This document shows positions 5,519-7,324 of a stretch of DNA of 7,324 nt, in pieces. The DNA is taken from NCBI GenBank assembly GCA_002382045.1, contig DFZJ01000096.1, positions 2,455 to 9,778 of the forward strand. Reading direction: 5' to 3'. Position numbers and translations under genes: made by a program. The first letter of the stretch is position 1; each line of letters opens with the position of its first letter. A model generated the notes under the pieces. That model ran no database searches. It saw nothing but the letters and a program-made list of their open reading frames with translations, and was not told the DNA's origin. The stretch comes from Syntrophaceae bacterium UBA4059 (GTDB taxonomy: Bacteria; Desulfobacterota; Syntrophia; Syntrophales; Smithellaceae).

Positions 5519-6133
5519 TTATTTTCTTGAGCAGGGCGCACAGACGCTGACACCCCCTTCGCCCACCGTCATCTTCGTCATCATTGTCATCTCGCCGCAG
5601 ATGGCGCAGGGCGCAGACGGCGCAAGCGGCGCGTAAGGAATATCCTCAAACGGCGCCTCGCTGGTGGTAAAGATATCCTCGAAAGGTCGCGCCAGCAGGT
5701 CTTTGATTTTTAGACGTTTGAACTCATTTTGCTGCGCCTCTGAGGCGGTTCCGGCGGCCACGGCCGCTCCCAGTCGTTCAAAAGCTTCCCTGTCTTGACC
5801 CACGTAATCGTAGCTTGCCCGGCGCGAAAAACGATACGCAACACGATGGGCGCGGCTCTGCACCGTATAGGCGTTTTTTCCATAATTATGAATGAGCAGA
5901 TTTCCCTTGCCCGCCACCGTGCCCAGCAAAACCTGAAGCGCGTCAACCGCGCAGGAATCGTTTTCACAAACAGCCACCACTTCCTCGTCGCTGGACCTCC
6001 CGATGTTCATCAACCGCATCGCTTCTCTGGCCACGCGGTAACCATAAATTAAGCCTGGGCAGATGTGACCATGAAATTCCACGCATTTTTTCAAATCATC
6101 CGCCATCGGGTTTATCTCATCGGTATCCTTCAT
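5519..6133 (-). CDS. FmdE-family protein with C-terminal zinc finger, 204 residues
   Basis: The hallmark FHGHICPG (20-27: H21, H23, C25) is followed by GYRVAREAM and by CENDSCAVDALQVLLG (56-71) and GKGNLLIHNYGK (75-86). These are the core of FmdE, named from the formylmethanofuran dehydrogenase locus of methanogens, where its role is not settled. The C-terminus adds CAIC (176-179) and CAPC (198-201), a four-cysteine zinc finger. The His/Cys motif probably binds metal. In bacteria the family often sits near molybdenum enzymes or metal transport; none is visible here. The start at 6133 is set by GGAGG four bases before ATG; a TTG directly upstream is rejected. It is the first gene of the operon with the flavin reductase, from the extended -10 promoter at 6181-6189. 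Confidence 0.9.
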   Translation of the reverse strand: MKDTDEINPMADDLKKCVEFHGHICPGLIYGYRVAREAMRLMNIGRSSDEEVVAVCENDSCAVDALQVLLGTVAGKGNLLIHNYGKNAYTVQSRAHRVAYRFSRRASYDYVGQDREAFERLGAAVAAGTASEAQQNEFKRLKIKDLLARPFEDIFTTSEAPFEDIPYAPLAPSAPCAICGEMTMMTKMTVGEGGVSVCAPCSRK

Positions 6134-6147
6134 CAAACCTCCTCCTC

Positions 6148-6181
6148 TGGACAGGATTTCAATGTCGATTTCCCTTGTCCA
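6148..6181 (-). promoter_or_regulatory. inverted repeat in leader of FmdE operon
   Basis: TGGACAGG (6148-6155) pairs with CCTTGTCCA (6173-6181) with a single bulge, between the predicted transcription start (about 6174) and the Shine-Dalgarno sequence. It may be a repressor site covering the start of transcription or a short 5' leader hairpin that affects ribosome access. Confidence 0.35.
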
Positions 6182-6189
6182 TTATAACA
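6181..6189 (-). promoter_or_regulatory. extended -10 promoter of FmdE/flavin reductase operon
   Basis: On the minus strand TGTTATAAT combines a perfect TATAAT (6186-6181) with the extended TG motif. The best -35, TTTACT (6211-6206), is weak and 19 bp away, as is common for extended -10 promoters. The leader would be about 40 bases long. Confidence 0.7.
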
Positions 6190-6206
6190 TATTATTTGGT
6201 TATCGA

Positions 6207-6225
6207 GTAAATAGCTACAATATCT
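6207..6225 (-). promoter_or_regulatory. element shared with DUF169 upstream region
   Basis: The minus strand reads AGATATTGTAGCTATTTAC and differs from 4090-4108 at two adjacent bases only. It starts 92 bp upstream of the FmdE start codon and covers the -35 region of its promoter, so it may bind an activator or repressor common to both genes. Confidence 0.4.
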
Positions 6226-6255
6226 GGTAGTGGGTCAGTTTAAAATAACACCCCC

Positions 6256-6284
6256 TTGAAATGCTTGAGCGGTTATGCTACGCT
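6256..6284 (+). promoter_or_regulatory. weak candidate promoter of the KGG protein gene
   Basis: TTGAAA (6256-6261) and TACGCT (6279-6284) are 17 bp apart. The -10 is poor. Transcription would start close to the ATG at 6291, leaving only AGG about five bases before it as ribosome-binding signal. Confidence 0.25.
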
Positions 6285-6290
6285 TAGGCC

Positions 6291-6527
6291 ATGAAAAAAT
6301 TAAAACACACACCCAGGGATTTAAACAAACTTGCAGCGTTTATTGTCGATCAGACAACGAACGAAAGCCAGGAAACAGAAGCACAGGCCACAAAGAACCC
6401 CGCCGCCGTCGCATTAGGACGGCTAGGCGGGTTAAAAGGTGGCAAGGCTAGAGCGGAAAGCCTAACAACTAAGAGGCGCAAAGAGATAGCGGAGAAGGCC
6501 GCTAAAGCAAGATGGAAGAAAGATTAA
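6291..6527 (+). CDS. small basic 'GLKGGKAR' protein, 78 residues, function unknown
   Basis: The N-terminal third (RDLNKLAAFIVDQTT) looks helical. A polar linker (24-35) leads to the conserved core NPAAVALGRLGGLKGGKARAES (36-57). The basic tail KRRKEIAEKAAKARWKK (61-77) resembles histone-H1-like or KGG-repeat segments. This small family is widespread in bacteria, and copies are often labelled only as hypothetical or RNA-binding. Charge and glycine-lysine content suggest nucleic-acid binding, but this is inference. The stop codon overlaps that of the convergent P63C gene by four bases (TTAA serves both strands), so the two genes form a tail-to-tail pair and their mRNAs could anneal. It lies in the more AT-rich right end, which looks acquired. 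Confidence 0.75.
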   Translation: MKKLKHTPRDLNKLAAFIVDQTTNESQETEAQATKNPAAVALGRLGGLKGGKARAESLTTKRRKEIAEKAAKARWKKD

Positions 6528-7324
6528 ATTCCCTTTCCTGTATCATCCTTTAATTCAAAGGGGAGCAACATTGTTTCATTATATGCCGGATGTATTCTAT
6601 CTAATTTATTTTTAAAATCTTCCCACTGTTCGCTTAGTTTCATAATAGTTGTAACCGATGATAACAAGTCTCTTAATTTTGGATGACCAAGATCTATCGT
6701 TAATCCTTGATGAAGTCTATGCTTCATCCTTCCCTTTTCATCCTTTTCCGCTTTTTCTTTGAGTTCTCTCCATACCCCGGGTGCTAGGCGTCTATATATG
6801 ATGTCGTTAGTTATGTGTCCAAAGTATTGCGGCCTCTTTACGCCATTACCAGGGTAGGTTAACCCTCTCAGTCTAAAAAGTTCTTCAAAATAATCATTTG
6901 GAAAAGTCTTAATCCAAGGTTGCAATTCTTTAGCGACAAACGCTTCTAAAATTTTAGCAAGATCATCTTTGGCGCGGTCTCTTTGATAACCAGTAGCTTC
7001 GTCCACAAGGGCGATAATGCCAACATGGGCAAGTCCACGAACAATCAAGTCACAGGCTATCGCAAATTTCTCTTGTGATTTTAGTAATGCTTTTGCGTCA
7101 CGAGCCTTCAGGTAAACCTCGCAAATTTTTGGCAGTATTTCTGCCCTGTATCCCCATGCTGTGGCTCCTTTTGCAAGCATAAATTTAATTGGCATTGTCG
7201 AATTGATTAAGTCATTGTTTATAAATGGTTTTAAGTTCTGAAGTGCCAAAAAAGGGGCTATGTTTTCGAGTGATGATCCCCTTCCTCTGGCCGGTTTCCC
7301 CGACCTTCCAATAGCCTCATAGAA
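6524..7324 (-). CDS. P63C-domain protein, N-terminus cut by right edge (266 residues seen)
   Basis: The frame is open from the right edge; TTG at 7249 is internal, not the start. Visible landmarks, in order: FYEAIGRSGRGKPARGRGSS, LENIAPFLALQNLKPFINN, KGATAWGYRAEILPKICEVY, LIVRGLAHVGIIALVDEATG, YPGNGVKRPQYFGHITND and IIYRRLAPGVWRELKEK. This sequence set matches the P63C domain (a family first named from phage) and its preceding IGRSGR segment. Its biochemical role is unknown; members occur in prophages and scattered bacterial accessory regions. About 50 N-terminal residues are probably missing. The C-terminus overlaps the stop codon of the small KGG protein. AT-richer codon use than the metabolic genes supports an acquired origin. 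Confidence 0.87.
   Translation of the reverse strand, partial: FYEAIGRSGKPARGRGSSLENIAPFLALQNLKPFINNDLINSTMPIKFMLAKGATAWGYRAEILPKICEVYLKARDAKALLKSQEKFAIACDLIVRGLAHVGIIALVDEATGYQRDRAKDDLAKILEAFVAKELQPWIKTFPNDYFEELFRLRGLTYPGNGVKRPQYFGHITNDIIYRRLAPGVWRELKEKAEKDEKGRMKHRLHQGLTIDLGHPKLRDLLSSVTTIMKLSEQWEDFKNKLDRIHPAYNETMLLPFELKDDTGKGI

Noticed and set aside
6524..7249. P63C gene starting at TTG 7249
   Set aside because: The frame continues upstream with family-typical residues to the right edge, so this is not the real start.

Overview
The window looks like a piece of a chromosome from an anaerobic bacterium, most likely a Desulfobacterota (Syntrophus/Smithella-like or sulphate-reducer-like) organism. 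That call is an inference from gene content: a large acyl-CoA dehydrogenase, a DUF169 protein, an FmdE-family zinc-finger protein paired with a flavin reductase, and a PIN/Phd-type toxin-antitoxin pair. No rRNA, tRNA, CRISPR array or complete insertion sequence is visible.

Layout. Bases 1-610 hold the N-terminal part of a large SNF2/DEAD-like helicase on the minus strand, cut by the left edge, with a 57-residue zinc-ribbon protein (711-884, minus) just upstream. Bases 885-1061 carry two adjacent perfect hairpins, one of them a clear terminator. A 571-residue acyl-CoA dehydrogenase follows (1062-2777, minus), with two inverted repeats in its upstream region. Bases 2778-3193 contain no confident gene; a weak 94-residue frame there begins on the stop codon of the next gene, a DUF169 protein (3194-4018, minus).

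A two-gene toxin-antitoxin locus lies on the plus strand (4188-4704). Its PIN toxin comes first and appears to have lost about 45 central residues, including one acidic active-site position. Its promoter contains a perfect 12-bp palindrome and predicts an almost leaderless mRNA. Bases 4705-4989 are non-coding as far as can be seen, apart from a protein-like open frame without a start codon. A minus-strand operon of an FmdE-family protein (5519-6133) and a flavin reductase (4990-5487) follows, with a strong extended -10 promoter. The right end is more AT-rich and looks accessory: a small basic 'GLKGGKAR' protein (6291-6527, plus) overlaps, stop codon on stop codon, a P63C-domain gene (6524 to the right edge, minus).

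The metabolic part (acyl-CoA dehydrogenase, DUF169, FmdE, flavin reductase) is all on the minus strand. A 19-bp element with 17 identical bases lies about 90 bp upstream of both the DUF169 and the FmdE starts, which hints at shared regulation. The helicase/zinc-ribbon end, the toxin-antitoxin locus and the P63C end are the accessory components. Nothing seen proves a new system. The best leads are the deleted PIN toxin with its palindromic promoter, the convergent KGG/P63C pair and the shared upstream element.
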